Positions 14,654 to 23,346 of a DNA stretch of 36,794 nucleotides are shown here, piece by piece. Position 1 is the first letter of the stretch. The number at the start of each line of letters is the position of its first letter. The DNA is taken from positions 1 through 36,794 of the forward strand of contig DASTXH010000077.1 of assembly GCA_035758575.1 (NCBI GenBank). Reading direction: 5' to 3'. The notes beneath the pieces are model-generated. The model ran no database searches. It was not told the DNA's origin and saw nothing but the letters and a program-made list of their open reading frames with translations. Source of the DNA: JANWHZ01 sp035758575. Lineage in GTDB: Bacteria > Patescibacteriota > Saccharimonadia > Saccharimonadales > UBA4665. A program made the position numbers and the translations under genes.

Positions 14654-15395
14654 GGGGTTGCTCCTTTATGGTTATGAATGCATTGTCGGTGACAATCAGA
14701 TGGTCAAGTAGCTCTATTCCGAGCAGGCTGCCAGCAAACTTCAGCTGGCGTGTGACGGAAATGTCGGCATCGGTCGGCGTGGGGTCGCCAGATGGATGGT
14801 TGTGCGCGATGATGACCGCTACCGCTCCGTGTTCTATAGCCGGCCGAAAGACTTCGCGAGGGTGCACGATATTGGCCGTCAGGCTGCCTACGGATATTAC
14901 TTCATCGTGCACGACTTGGTAGCGGCTGCTTAGGTACAGACCGCGCAGCTGCTCTTTGGTGCTGTAGCCTATTGCCCGCAAGTGCTCGAAGGCCTGCCGG
15001 GCATTGCGTATGTAAATAGGCTTACCGTTTTGGTTTATATAAAAACGCCGCCCAATTTCGAAGGCGGCAATGATTTGGCAGGCTTTGGCGACGGGAATGT
15101 CCAGCGCTTCGGCCATCTTCCGGGGGTTGGTCTCACCGGCGATGCTTTTATCACCATATTCCTTGACGACGCGCTGGGCCATGGCCAGTACTCCCTCTTT
15201 GCGGGTGCCGACGCCGAGGATAGCGGCAAGCAACTCTGGCGTGCTGAGCGCACCTGGGCCGTCGCGTACCATGCGCTCACGCGGCCGGTCGGGCTCGGGC
15301 AGGTCTTTTACCTGCAGTTCGTAGTCACGTACGTGCTCTCCTATTATGATATTGTGGGCGTGGAGTGCATAGACGCCCGCTGCGTGCGTTTTCAT
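14646..15395 (-). CDS. radC: RadC/MPN (JAB) domain protein
   Basis: Residues about 30-100 match the N-terminal helix-hairpin region (L-P-E-P-D-R-P-R-E-R, L-S-T-P-E-L-L-A-A-I-L-G-V-G-T). The C-terminal half carries the JAB/MPN metal motif E-H-G-A-V-A-V-I-I-A-H-N-H-P-S-G-D-P-x-P-T-D-A-D. The Glu, the H-x-H pair and the Asp that would coordinate zinc are all present. The family was once linked to DNA repair but its role is unsettled. An in-frame ATG at 15416 adds seven residues. I chose 15395 because TACAAT (15408-15403) sits 7 nt before it, as in other units here. The preceding gene ends at 15430. Confidence 0.88.
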   Translation of the reverse strand: MKTHAAGVYALHAHNIIIGEHVRDYELQVKDLPEPDRPRERMVRDGPGALSTPELLAAILGVGTRKEGVLAMAQRVVKEYGDKSIAGETNPRKMAEALDIPVAKACQIIAAFEIGRRFYINQNGKPIYIRNARQAFEHLRAIGYSTKEQLRGLYLSSRYQVVHDEVISVGSLTANIVHPREVFRPAIEHGAVAVIIAHNHPSGDPTPTDADISVTRQLKFAGSLLGIELLDHLIVTDNAFITIKEQPHD

Positions 15396-15402
15396 GGCAT
15401 AG

Positions 15403-15408
15403 ATTGTA
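15403..15408 (-). promoter_or_regulatory. -10 box before radC
   Basis: TACAAT on the minus strand, 7 nt upstream of ATG 15395. No convincing -35 box was found, so this is suggestive only. Confidence 0.35.
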
Positions 15409-15429
15409 CACCCCATGGCAAGGGGTTAT

Positions 15430-17574
15430 CTATGATCTGGAACCGCGTGGCGCTAGCCGTGTTGCAGCGGCAAGGCGCTCGGCAAGTAACTTGAGGTGTG
15501 AATCGGAGTAGTGAGGTATTTGATATTGGCGCAGAACGGTGTTGCGCTCGTGGACCTCTAGGCCAAGGTAGTCTTGCAGTAGTGCGTGCGTCTGATGGAG
15601 CGCTTGCCAGTTACCATGCTGGGCTTGGTAGAATGCGGCGACAGCTAGTCGATTAGGATCGTTGGTGCTAAGACCGGCTAGCTTTTCGTAAAGAATTTGC
15701 TGGTTTTTTGCTTTAAATACGGTTTGTAGGGTTTTCTCTAGCTGCTGGTGCTGGCCGGCCAAGCGTTGCTCGCTGTGCTGATACATTTGCTCGACAGTCA
15801 TGTGGTTTTTTGGGCTTATTTTAGGGGACGGTGTGCTTGGCCGTCGCGTTCTGCCTAAGATACGTTGCGTATTTTGTAACGCGAATCGTCCAAGATCTCC
15901 GATGGTTGGGCGTAGCGCCGCTTCGCGTTGTGCGGCGCCTTCTCGGATTGCATGGTTTTCGTCATCCGTCGCCGTCGCATCCATAATGTAGAGCTTATTA
16001 TCATACGTATATGAGACCTGTTCATGTCTAACGGCGGTAAGTGAATTGCTATGCCGAGGTAGTATGTAGCCCTGTATGGATTTCGTGATAGACCCAGGCA
16101 ACGCGATGCGAAGTGATGCCGCCAAGAACGCAGCTGAGCCGCTGCACTGTGCGTGGAGGAGGCCATCCTGGACGTACGGGCTGAAGTCTGCTATTCGTGA
16201 TGATGCAGACTGCGCCTGAGGCAGATTGACGTCGTAGGTATACCGTGTATTGTTGCGTATGTACCGTACGAGATCCGCAACAGTGAGCGCACCCTGATGT
16301 TTCTCTAACGCCGTAGATAGTTCCGTGAGGCCAGCCTCTTTATAGTGCCGTGCTAGCGTTATCCTGTGCTCGTCTAATACGGGGATCCGGCTACTCCCCT
16401 TATATGGGTCATGGTTGGTCATGGCGAAGTACCATGTATCTCCTTTGCGAGCTACCACCTCCATGCCCGGGATGGCTGGAGCGGTATGGAACGTGTTGAA
16501 CTCGTTGGTAATATTTTGATCGGTAAGATCTATCTGCAGATCGTACAAACCGGCTTTTATGGGATATGAGCTTTTGGCCGTCTGGTGTGTTATAAGTCGC
16601 ATATCCAACGCCCGAGGACTGCGTACGGCAACGGTACCTATAACTTTGGATTCGTGTTCGTGTATCTTGTCTTTAGCGATAACCCTAGCGGCGAACGCAG
16701 GGTCGTTAATATGTGACATGCTGCGTCCGTGTGCCGAATCGCCGGTAGTGCAAAGTGGGCCCTGGGGGCGTCTGAGACAGGCCAGTATGTCGGTGTTGAT
16801 CCACCGCACGGCTGGCAGTATTTGAGCAACGGCAGCACCGGTATGTTGCTGGAGCGTAGCTTCGAGCGTATCTGCAAATCCTCGGTATGTGCCGCTATAG
16901 AGGTTGTGGGCAAAGCTCATCACCATACTGGGTGCCAGTTCCGGTAGTTCGTAGGGCTGTGAGCTGTATGACGATAGAAGCGCGGTACTAAGGATATTGC
17001 GGATTAGGGATACTGCATCGGGGATAGTTTCGTTTTTATCGGTATAGAGTTCGAGATCGGATACAAGACCGGCAGAAGCCTGTAGGGCACGTATGCCGAT
17101 GATGTTGCCCACTGGCGCTCGGAGTCCGCGGCTAGCTAAAAAATGGTCGATGTCTTCCCTGATAGTATCCAAGAGCCAATTGTTGAAATGCTCAAATGCG
17201 CTATCGTGATCAGGGGTACGCGAATGTTGTACTGGTTCTGTTTGTAAAGTGAGACGCAATTGGCCGCGTTTATTATGAAGGTCTGCATTTGGATCGCAGA
17301 AGAAATCTGAGGGTCGCAAGTGGAAGCGCCTGCTGGTCTGCTCTTCAATTTCGCGAGATCGCATAGCAAAGGTCGCGGGAGATAGGGGCTGCTCCGCTTG
17401 TTCTGGCGCCGACACCCCAAAGCTGCTGAGGAATGTGTATTGGGGCTGATGCCGTATCACATCGGCTACTGCATCGAATAGCGCTTGCTTGGATCCATCT
17501 TGCTGGAATCGTTCGTAATACTGCGTGAAGCTGGGAAGATTGTTTGCGACGTATTCATGTGCGTTCGCAGGCAA
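15430..17574 (-). CDS. Large cytoplasmic transglutaminase-like protein
   Basis: A 714-residue protein without signal peptide or membrane helix. Residues about 430-535 resemble a transglutaminase-like core: L-V-R-Y-I-R-N-N-T-R-Y-T-Y-D, then Cys477 in H-A-Q-C-S-G-S-A-A-F-L-A-A-S-L-R, His517 in V-R-H-E-Q-V-S-Y-T-Y, and Asp532 in L-Y-I-M-D-A-T-A-T-D. That gives the Cys-His-Asp triad in the right order and spacing. The first 330 residues match no family I know; the last 170 are helical with Gln-rich repeats. Such domains act as peptidases or amidases as often as cross-linkers. The gene lies 45 nt downstream of the small ORF 17620-17889, and the two probably form one unit. Confidence 0.65.
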   Translation of the reverse strand: MPANAHEYVANNLPSFTQYYERFQQDGSKQALFDAVADVIRHQPQYTFLSSFGVSAPEQAEQPLSPATFAMRSREIEEQTSRRFHLRPSDFFCDPNADLHNKRGQLRLTLQTEPVQHSRTPDHDSAFEHFNNWLLDTIREDIDHFLASRGLRAPVGNIIGIRALQASAGLVSDLELYTDKNETIPDAVSLIRNILSTALLSSYSSQPYELPELAPSMVMSFAHNLYSGTYRGFADTLEATLQQHTGAAVAQILPAVRWINTDILACLRRPQGPLCTTGDSAHGRSMSHINDPAFAARVIAKDKIHEHESKVIGTVAVRSPRALDMRLITHQTAKSSYPIKAGLYDLQIDLTDQNITNEFNTFHTAPAIPGMEVVARKGDTWYFAMTNHDPYKGSSRIPVLDEHRITLARHYKEAGLTELSTALEKHQGALTVADLVRYIRNNTRYTYDVNLPQAQSASSRIADFSPYVQDGLLHAQCSGSAAFLAASLRIALPGSITKSIQGYILPRHSNSLTAVRHEQVSYTYDNKLYIMDATATDDENHAIREGAAQREAALRPTIGDLGRFALQNTQRILGRTRRPSTPSPKISPKNHMTVEQMYQHSEQRLAGQHQQLEKTLQTVFKAKNQQILYEKLAGLSTNDPNRLAVAAFYQAQHGNWQALHQTHALLQDYLGLEVHERNTVLRQYQIPHYSDSHLKLLAERLAAATRLAPRGSRS

Positions 17575-17619
17575 CGGTACGCCGGCCGTGGCGCTATCAA
17601 ACCCAACGCTAGTATAGCT

Positions 17620-17889
17620 TCAGCCCGGGGTGTATCGTATTTCGTAGTTGGGCGGCAGCGGCTCTCCCGCGCGCGCAAAGCACCCCCATCGCAACAGCTT
17701 GGCACTCTCGCGAACAATTTCCTGCCGTTCTATCGTGGGCTGTACCGCAACGAGTTGCTCCAGTTCTGATTCAAACCGCGCAGCAGTAGTCGCTCGGAGT
17801 CTATCTGGTATCGTGAGTACGTTTAATAGATGCTGCTCGGCGGGACTCAGCAGGGGTGCTTCTTGATAAGCGGCGGGAAATTCGGACAT
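17620..17889 (-). CDS. Small partner protein of the transglutaminase-like gene
   Basis: An 89-residue acidic, helical protein of unknown family. It opens the unit that continues into the 714-residue gene after 45 nt. No Shine-Dalgarno is seen; a TTGTAT/TATTAT promoter ends 12 nt before the ATG, so the leader would be about 5 nt. A small co-transcribed gene before an enzyme-like protein could be a regulator or inhibitor, but the sequence itself gives no evidence for that. Confidence 0.55.
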   Translation of the reverse strand: MSEFPAAYQEAPLLSPAEQHLLNVLTIPDRLRATTAARFESELEQLVAVQPTIERQEIVRESAKLLRWGCFARAGEPLPPNYEIRYTPG

Positions 17890-17901
17890 AAAAGACTAAA
17901 T

Positions 17902-17930
17902 ATAATAACATATATCTATATTTTATACAA
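17902..17930 (-). promoter_or_regulatory. Promoter for the 17889-15430 unit
   Basis: On the minus strand, TTGTAT (17930-17925), a 17-bp A/T-only spacer apart from two G, then TATTAT (17907-17902). The start codon is 12 nt further on. Confidence 0.55.
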
Positions 17931-17994
17931 CTACTGCTTGCCGTGTGGGAAGTGTCTGATGTAGAGTAGGTGCAGAGAATAAAAAGGATCGGCT

Positions 17995-18927
17995 ATGGCG
18001 CAATCAACTGCTACACCTGCGGATTATATTGCTCCGCTTGATATGAACGGTCTGTCCGGCCGTATGCTGCGTATGCCCGCTCCGGCCGGTAAAAAGACCG
18101 AGTTTTTGTTTATTTACGGTCAGCATTCGTCGCTGGAGCGCTGGTGGGGGCTTATACAATATATCGCTCGCTACGGCGCAGTGACTGCGGTAGATCTGCC
18201 GGGTTTGGGTGGCATGGACAGCTTTTATACAATCGGCAAGAAGCCGACGCTGGACAATTTTGCAGATTACCTGGCGGCATTTATAAAGATGCGGTACAAG
18301 AACAAGCGCGTGGTGGTTGTGGGCATGTCGTTGGGCTTTGCTATCGTTACACGTATGTTGCAACGCTATCCGGAACTTAAGAAAAACGTGTCTATGCTGG
18401 TGAGCCTGGTCGGCCTGGTGCACGGCGACGACTTCAAAATTCCACCCATGCTGTACTTCTTTTTCCGGTCGTTGGCTACGGTCATGAAATTCCGGGTGCC
18501 TGCGCTGTTTTTTCGCTATGTATGCTTGAGCAGCTGGGCACTGCGCACTGCCTATCACCGTACGCCGAATGCCAAGCACAAATTTGCGGCTGCCAAGGAC
18601 GCCGCTGAGCACGAGCAATTCATGGCCGTGGAAATATGGCTGTGGCAGCACAATGACGTGCGTACGCATGCCGTTACGACGCTGGAGATGATGGATTTGG
18701 ACAACTGCAAGCAGCGCGTGGATGTGCCGGTGTGGCACGTGACGACCGATGTAGACCAGTACTTGGACTCGCACCGCGTTGAGCAGCACTTGCGCGTTAT
18801 TTTTAGCGAAGTGCATTTGCTGCGCGCAAAGCTGCCGCACCACGCGCCAAGTATTATTGCTGATGCCGAGACGGCAGCGCCGCTCATCCCTGAAAAACTG
18901 CGCCATATCCTGAAGAAGTTACCGTAA
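17995..18927 (+). CDS. Alpha/beta-fold hydrolase
   Basis: A 310-residue protein with the alpha/beta hydrolase core. It has strand F-L-F-I-Y-G-Q-H-S-S (oxyanion region), V-D-L-P-G-L-G, the nucleophile elbow V-G-M-S-L-G with Ser112, a candidate acid in T-D-V-D, and a C-terminal P-H-H-A-P with His282 or His283. The insert at residues 150-215 is rich in Phe and basic residues and may form a lid. An AAAAAGGA Shine-Dalgarno lies 8 nt before the ATG. It heads a co-directional group with two glycosyltransferases and a permease, so a lipid or glycolipid substrate is plausible (context only). Confidence 0.85.
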   Translation: MAQSTATPADYIAPLDMNGLSGRMLRMPAPAGKKTEFLFIYGQHSSLERWWGLIQYIARYGAVTAVDLPGLGGMDSFYTIGKKPTLDNFADYLAAFIKMRYKNKRVVVVGMSLGFAIVTRMLQRYPELKKNVSMLVSLVGLVHGDDFKIPPMLYFFFRSLATVMKFRVPALFFRYVCLSSWALRTAYHRTPNAKHKFAAAKDAAEHEQFMAVEIWLWQHNDVRTHAVTTLEMMDLDNCKQRVDVPVWHVTTDVDQYLDSHRVEQHLRVIFSEVHLLRAKLPHHAPSIIADAETAAPLIPEKLRHILKKLP

Positions 18928-18959
18928 ATGGCGCTGGTAAGGTGTATACTGGAGCTACT

Positions 18960-20102
18960 ATGAAGATTGGTCTCGTTTGTCCGTATAACATTGCGTTGGG
19001 CGGCGGTGTGCAGGAATTGATCCGGGCCATGCAAGTGCGCCTGTCGGCCCGCGGGCACGAGGTAAAGATTATCGCTGCGCAGCCGCGCGAACTGAACGGC
19101 GTGGATACCACAAACATATTGTTCTTGGGCCGCGGCATAGACATCCAATGGCCAAACCATACGGTCGCACCACTGTCGTCAGGCCTGAGCATGGAGGCGA
19201 TAGAACAGACTATGGAAGCGGAAAAGTTTGATATCCTGCACTTCCACGAGCCATGGGTACCTGCGCTCAGCCGGCAAATCCTCAGCTGCAGCCAAAGTGT
19301 AAATATCGCGACCTTCCACGCCAAGGTACCTGAAACTATTATGAACCGTACGCTCGCCCGGGTGATTACGCCCTACATGCGTTCAGTGCTGCGCGACCTG
19401 CACGAATTGACTGCGGTATCTAAGCCGGCATCAGAGTACGTCAGCAGCCTAACTGACCGTCCCATCACTTTTATCCCAAATGGCATTGACCTGCAGCGTT
19501 TTGCATTCACCAAGCGGCCGAAGGCAGGTTCGCCTAAGACTATCCTGTATATCGGTCGGTTGGAGCCGCGCAAAGGCGTAAAGTATCTGTTGCGCGCCTA
19601 TCGCCTACTGGCGTTATCACACGAAGATGTGCGGCTGGTAATTGTGGGTGATGGCTTTGACCGTCCAAAGCTGGAAGCCTATGTTCAGGATTTGCACATT
19701 CCGAACGTCTCGTTTTTGGGATATGTGCAGGAGGACGAGAAAGTCCGTCTGTTGTCGGAGGCCGACGTGTTTTGCTCACCGGCGCTATTTGGCGAGAGCT
19801 TTGGTATTGTTCTTTTGGAGGCTATGGCTAGCGGTACAGTAGTCGCGGCTGGCGATAACTCCGGCTATGCGTCGGTTATGAAGGAGCTGGGTGCTCTATC
19901 CTTAGTAAACCCGAAGGACGCGCCAGAGTTTGCCCGGCGCTTGCGTCTATTGCTGTGTGAACCCAAGCTCCGCGCATTGTGGCAGGACTGGGCTGAGGCG
20001 TATGTCCAGCAGTTCGATTATGAGAAAGTGGTTGACCAATACGAAGCATTGTATAAGACAGCCCTGAAGAAGCATGCCGCACTTGCCGCAACAACAGCGT
20101 AA
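18960..20102 (+). CDS. GT4 glycosyltransferase, PimA-like
   Basis: A 380-residue GT-B fold enzyme that should transfer a sugar from a nucleotide donor to a lipid or sugar acceptor at the membrane. The N-terminus M-K-I-G-L-V-C-P-Y-N with G-G-G-V-Q-E-L-I closely recalls actinobacterial PimA (phosphatidylinositol mannosyltransferase). The C-terminal donor domain has I-G-R-L-E-P-R-K-G-V, then F-L-G-Y-V, and the E-x7-E motif G-E-S-F-G-I-V-L-L-E-A-M. The start ATG 18960 has GGAG 5 nt upstream, whereas the alternative GTG 18942 has none. TATACT (18945-18950) also lies 9 nt before the ATG. Its end overlaps the next glycosyltransferase by 29 nt. Confidence 0.88.
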   Translation: MKIGLVCPYNIALGGGVQELIRAMQVRLSARGHEVKIIAAQPRELNGVDTTNILFLGRGIDIQWPNHTVAPLSSGLSMEAIEQTMEAEKFDILHFHEPWVPALSRQILSCSQSVNIATFHAKVPETIMNRTLARVITPYMRSVLRDLHELTAVSKPASEYVSSLTDRPITFIPNGIDLQRFAFTKRPKAGSPKTILYIGRLEPRKGVKYLLRAYRLLALSHEDVRLVIVGDGFDRPKLEAYVQDLHIPNVSFLGYVQEDEKVRLLSEADVFCSPALFGESFGIVLLEAMASGTVVAAGDNSGYASVMKELGALSLVNPKDAPEFARRLRLLLCEPKLRALWQDWAEAYVQQFDYEKVVDQYEALYKTALKKHAALAATTA

Positions 20103-21246
20103 AGCCGGCTATACGGTGGGCTTTGTCCTGGACGACTCCCTGGACAGCGCCGATGGCGTACAGCAGTATGTGTTGACGGTTGGCGAGTGGCTCCGCGGTC
20201 GCGGTCACGACGTGCATTATTTGGTCAGTTCCAGTACGCGCACCGATGTAGCAAACGTGCACTCTTTGGGCAAAAATATGGCCGTCCGATTCAACGGTAA
20301 TCGTATGCGCATGCCGCTGCCTGCGCCGTATGACCCCATCCACGAATTACTGCGAAAAGAACATTTTGATGTATTGCATGTGCAGGTGCCGTACAGCCCA
20401 TTCCTGGCTGGCCGCGTTATCAGCCTGGCATCGGCAGAGACGGCCGTGGTGGGTACGTTCCACATTTTGCCGGACTCACGGCTGGTAGCGTTTGCCAATC
20501 GGATGCTGGCCCTGTGGTGCCGGCGGACGCTGGAGCGGTTCGACGTTATGCTGAGTGTATCCGCAGCGGCCCAGCAATTTGCCCGCACGACGTATGGTGT
20601 AAGGAGCGATGTGGTGCCAAATGCTGTAGACATCAAGAGATTTATTGGTGCCGAGCCGTTTGCTCATGATGCTGGCGTGCGTCAGATCCTGTTTTTGGGG
20701 CGGCTGGTGCCGCGCAAAGGCTGCCAAGTGTTGGTTGACGCCGCAGCTATTTTGAAGGAAGACCCTACAGTGCCGCCGTTCCATCTAACTATTTGCGGCA
20801 GGGGGCCGCTGACCGAGCAGCTGGAGCGCTCGGTGCACACCCAAGGGCTGGAACAGTACGTGACCTTTACCGGCTTTGTAACCGAGCAGGACAAGCGTCG
20901 TTGGTATGCCACCGCGGACGTCACGGTATTCCCCAGCAGCGGCGGCGAGAGCTTCGGCATTGTATTGGTAGAAGCTATGGCAAACGGCAGCGCTGCGGTG
21001 CTGGCGGGTGACAATGCGGGATACCGCTGTGTACTGGAATCTTGTCCGGGCGATGTATTATTCGACCCCAACGATGCCCTCGCCTTAGCCGCGCGCTTGA
21101 AAGCGTTGCTGTTGTCTGAGCCGGAGCGGCTCCATATTGCTGAATGGCAAAAGCACTACGCTGAGCAGTTTGACGTTGCCCGCATTGGCATGCGGCTGGA
21201 GGCCGCGTACGCTTCGGCATTGCGGCGACAGCGTACTTTGCGTTAA
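20074..21246 (+). CDS. GT4 glycosyltransferase, second copy
   Basis: A 390-residue GT-B enzyme paralogous to its upstream neighbour. The donor domain shows F-L-G-R-L-V-P-R-K-G, F-T-G-F-V and G-G-E-S-F-G-I-V-L-V-E-A-M-A-N-G, including the E-x7-E pair; the acceptor side opens with G-Y-T-V-G-F-V-L-D-D and D-G-V-Q-Q-Y. The start codon lies within the end of the first gene (29-nt overlap) after GAAGAAG, so the pair is translationally coupled. Two successive GT4 enzymes suggest stepwise sugar addition to one acceptor, as in PimA/PimB-type glycolipid assembly; the acceptor is not known. Confidence 0.87.
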   Translation: MPHLPQQQRKAGYTVGFVLDDSLDSADGVQQYVLTVGEWLRGRGHDVHYLVSSSTRTDVANVHSLGKNMAVRFNGNRMRMPLPAPYDPIHELLRKEHFDVLHVQVPYSPFLAGRVISLASAETAVVGTFHILPDSRLVAFANRMLALWCRRTLERFDVMLSVSAAAQQFARTTYGVRSDVVPNAVDIKRFIGAEPFAHDAGVRQILFLGRLVPRKGCQVLVDAAAILKEDPTVPPFHLTICGRGPLTEQLERSVHTQGLEQYVTFTGFVTEQDKRRWYATADVTVFPSSGGESFGIVLVEAMANGSAAVLAGDNAGYRCVLESCPGDVLFDPNDALALAARLKALLLSEPERLHIAEWQKHYAEQFDVARIGMRLEAAYASALRRQRTLR

Positions 21247-21258
21247 GATACTAACAAC

Positions 21259-22368
21259 ATGGCATTTTTCTCAAGACGGCCAAACAGTGAAGAAGTAGCG
21301 CTTACTATCACCACCAAAACGTTTTTTAAGGTGTTGCTGCTGATAGTGGTAGCTATTCTGCTGCTGGGTGCCCTGCAGAAAGCTACGTACGCCCTGACAC
21401 TTATTACCATCGCCTTCTTTTTAGCGCTGGCGCTGAATGCGCCGGTCAGTTGGGTGGCGCGGCATTTGCCGGGGCAATTCCGCGGCAAACGGTCATTTGC
21501 TACTACCCTGTCCTACCTTATCGTAGTAGCAATCCTAGGTGGATTTATTGTCGGTATTACCCCACCGGTGGTGCGCCAAACACAATCATTCATCGCGAAT
21601 GCACCTCAGCTTATCAGTGACCTGCGTGACCAGGATAGCACCGTTGGCCAATTCATTGCCCGGTATCATCTGCAAAGCCAATTGAATGACCTGTCGAGCC
21701 AATTGTCGCAGCGGCTGCAGCATAGCACGGGTACCGCAGTGTCGGCATTGTCACGTATTAGCAGCAGCTTGTTCGCTACGCTGACTATTTTGGTGCTTAC
21801 CTTTATGATGCTCATAGAGGGGCCTTCGTGGGTGACATTCGGCCGTCAGCTGCTGCCTGCCGACCACCGGCCACGGGTAGACCGCTTGCTGCGCGACATG
21901 TACAAGGCGGTAAAGGGCTTCGTAAACGGCCAGGTAATCTTGGCGGCAATCGCATCACTGATGCTGCTGCCGGGGTTGCTGGCGTTCCATGTCAGCTATC
22001 CGGTGGCGTTGTTGGGCGTGGTGTTTATCTGCGGGCTTATTCCTATGGTCGGGCACACTATCGGGGCTATTATCGTGACGTTTATTGCTCTGTTCCATTC
22101 GCCTATTTCTGCTGCCGGTATCCTTATCTACTACATTTTGTACCAGCAGATAGAAAACTATCTCATTCAGCCCCGCCTGCAGGCGAATACTACGAACTTA
22201 TCACCGTTGGCCGTTTTTGCCTCTGTGGTGGTCGGCGTCAGCTTTGGCGGCCTGTTCGGCGGCTTGCTGGCCATACCCGTTGCCGCCTGTTTGCGCGTGT
22301 GGCTGGTGGACTATTTTCAGACCCACCAGTGGTTGAGTGACACCGAAGACCGCAAAGCCTCCCGTTAG
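21259..22368 (+). CDS. AI-2E family permease
   Basis: A 369-residue polytopic membrane protein of the AI-2 exporter/PerM family. It has an N-terminal pair of helices, A-L-A-L-N-A-P-V-S-W, a soluble coiled segment at residues 115-165 (Q-S-F-I-A-N-A-P-Q-L-I-S-D-L), the helical core with G-F-V-N-G-Q-V-I-L-A-A-I, and the family C-terminal signature Y-Y-I-L-Y-Q-Q-I-E-N-Y-L-I-Q-P-R. Roles in this family range from autoinducer export to Na+/H+ antiport, and sequence does not decide. No strong Shine-Dalgarno is present; it starts 12 nt after the second glycosyltransferase. The stop overlaps the convergent stop (TTAG) by 4 nt. Confidence 0.88.
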   Translation: MAFFSRRPNSEEVALTITTKTFFKVLLLIVVAILLLGALQKATYALTLITIAFFLALALNAPVSWVARHLPGQFRGKRSFATTLSYLIVVAILGGFIVGITPPVVRQTQSFIANAPQLISDLRDQDSTVGQFIARYHLQSQLNDLSSQLSQRLQHSTGTAVSALSRISSSLFATLTILVLTFMMLIEGPSWVTFGRQLLPADHRPRVDRLLRDMYKAVKGFVNGQVILAAIASLMLLPGLLAFHVSYPVALLGVVFICGLIPMVGHTIGAIIVTFIALFHSPISAAGILIYYILYQQIENYLIQPRLQANTTNLSPLAVFASVVVGVSFGGLFGGLLAIPVAACLRVWLVDYFQTHQWLSDTEDRKASR

Positions 22369-23327
22369 TCGGCGGCCTGCTCTAGCCATAGTTTGGCATA
22401 GGCTACGTTGTTGCGGGGCAGGTTATCGCCAAGCTTATACTCAAAGCATACGTCAATTCTTCCCTGGGGTGCTCCTATTTCGCCGAGATGCAATACTTGG
22501 GTTATTGTGTCAATGTTTGCGTCGGTAACAATGGGCTCGTATTGCTCGCCGTAATACGCTGCGTATACCCTAACAGGGAGTTTGTCTCTGCGCCCATGGC
22601 CGAAACCAGAAATGCGCCCTCTGGCATGCGTGTGGGGTTGCCTGAGGTCTAGGTCGGCTGCAGTGTCCCAAGCGTTGTAGTATGGGTCGTGGCCGTAAGC
22701 TCCGTATAGTATGGCGTGCGTAGGTATGACCGTTTCAGTAGCGTGGGACAGGGTTTCTACTATTTTATGCCCCTGCTCCATTAGTAGACCGATACTGAAT
22801 GTCTCAGTAATACCTATTCGGGCCATGGGTAGACTTCGCTGCACCTTAGAGCTGAGGATATCACCTTGCCGAATGTCGATGCGGTCAGCAAAACCAAAGA
22901 GTTCCACAACCTCTTGGGCACACTGCGCTGCAGATGGGTTTCGTTCGATGCCTATTATTTTTTTCGTTTGGTGATCAAACACCGCCGCCGCAACAGGAAA
23001 CAGAGCACTACTCCCGGTGCCTGCGTCAATCACGCTACTGCCGCTCTGCTGCGCCATGGTGCTTTGCAGGGCTTCTAGGAATCCAATAACGCGGGCCGTA
23101 TCCTGCAGGAGTTCAGCAGAGGCGGTCGGGCCGAACTGTCCCATTTTCATAGCTTTTGTACCGATTTCTTTTTTAAGACCGCGCCGATTTATGATGTCTT
23201 GGCAGAGGGCTTCGTAGCGGGCATTTTGGACAGTAGCGCCTATCAGCAATCCACCTATGACTTCGCCGGCTATCTCCTGACGTCGCTGGCGGCCTGCAGC
23301 ACTGAGCTCATTATATAAGCTGTTCAT
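22365..23327 (-). CDS. SAM-dependent methyltransferase-like protein
   Basis: A 320-residue protein with a Rossmann-type SAM site: motif I V-I-D-A-G-T-G-S-S-A-L and the following acidic strand I-I-G-I-E-R-N-P-S-A. A helical N-terminal domain (residues 1-95) precedes it. The motifs after the SAM site match no subfamily I can name, so the substrate is unknown. An upstream GTG would give 30 more residues but would overlap cysS by 70 nt. ATG 23327 has GGA 6 nt before it and starts 19 nt after the cysS stop, so I prefer it. It is the last gene of the ybaB-recR-cysS operon. Confidence 0.68.
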   Translation of the reverse strand: MNSLYNELSAAGRQRRQEIAGEVIGGLLIGATVQNARYEALCQDIINRRGLKKEIGTKAMKMGQFGPTASAELLQDTARVIGFLEALQSTMAQQSGSSVIDAGTGSSALFPVAAAVFDHQTKKIIGIERNPSAAQCAQEVVELFGFADRIDIRQGDILSSKVQRSLPMARIGITETFSIGLLMEQGHKIVETLSHATETVIPTHAILYGAYGHDPYYNAWDTAADLDLRQPHTHARGRISGFGHGRRDKLPVRVYAAYYGEQYEPIVTDANIDTITQVLHLGEIGAPQGRIDVCFEYKLGDNLPRNNVAYAKLWLEQAAD

Positions 23328-23346
23328 ATGATTCCGACGTCGTCCG

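Noticed and set aside
18004..18906. Long minus-strand frame of 300 codons
   Set aside because: It is antisense to the alpha/beta hydrolase over its whole length and rich in His, Arg and Gln, as expected for a shadow frame.
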